This document shows positions 13,327 through 13,362 of a DNA stretch of 13,362 nt, one piece after another. This DNA is from DYGX01 sp035325905 (GTDB taxonomy: Bacteria; Chloroflexota; Anaerolineae; Aggregatilineales; Aggregatilineaceae). How positions within the stretch are numbered: the first letter of the stretch is position 1; every line of letters starts with the position of its first letter. A model generated the notes under the pieces. It was not told the origin of the DNA and ran no database searches. It saw only the letters and a program-made list of their open reading frames with translations. The position numbers and the translations under genes are program-made. The stretch covers positions 1-13,362 of the forward strand of contig DAOKYY010000096.1 in NCBI GenBank assembly GCA_035325905.1. Direction: 5' to 3'.

Positions 13327-13362
13327 AGTGACCTTCCGAAATGATCTAGCGAATGCGGCGCT

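Overview
The window looks like chromosomal DNA from a GC-rich bacterium. The base composition is strongly GC-skewed, and long spurious open frames lie antisense to real genes. A Chloroflexota (Anaerolineae-like) or other high-GC, carbohydrate-scavenging lineage is my best guess from gene content (sugar ABC importer, LacI regulator and ADP-ribosylglycohydrolases together). This is inference only; no rRNA or other phylogenetic marker is present.

Almost all genes are on the minus strand. The core of the window (positions 8071 down to 41) is one apparent operon of six genes: an ADP-ribosylglycohydrolase-family enzyme, two sugar ABC permeases overlapping by 4 bp, a secreted substrate-binding protein, a second ADP-ribosylglycohydrolase-family enzyme with C-terminal beta-sandwich domains, and a succinyl-CoA-synthetase-beta-like ATP-grasp protein fused to a FixX-like 2[4Fe-4S] ferredoxin domain. 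A LacI-family regulator (9230-8199) lies just upstream. The same perfect palindrome, GGGAACGTTCCC, occurs twice: in the regulator's own promoter (9257-9270) and in front of the first operon gene (8114-8125). This points to an autoregulated local regulon. A perfect 15-bp hairpin without a U-tract follows the binding-protein gene and probably tunes expression inside the operon.

Taken together, the operon reads as uptake of a glycoside or glycosylated compound, cleavage of an N- or O-glycosidic bond by one or both ADP-ribosylhydrolase-fold enzymes, and CoA activation or de-acylation of a carboxylic acid coupled to electron transfer. The substrate cannot be read from the sequence. The combination of two divergent ADP-ribosylhydrolase-fold enzymes with an acyl-CoA ligase-ferredoxin fusion under one LacI repressor is the most unusual thing here.

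To the right are a lactate-permease-family transporter (10924-9380, minus), a divergently transcribed solitary tyrosine recombinase (11127-12116, plus), and a YihY/BrkB-family membrane protein (13237-12164, minus) whose leader has an inverted repeat that would pair with its ribosome-binding site. A short dispersed motif of the form AGCGGYTAGC recurs at gene ends through the window and supplies the stop codon of several genes. No tRNA, rRNA, CRISPR array or insertion sequence was seen, and no gene-free stretch exceeds about 200 bases.
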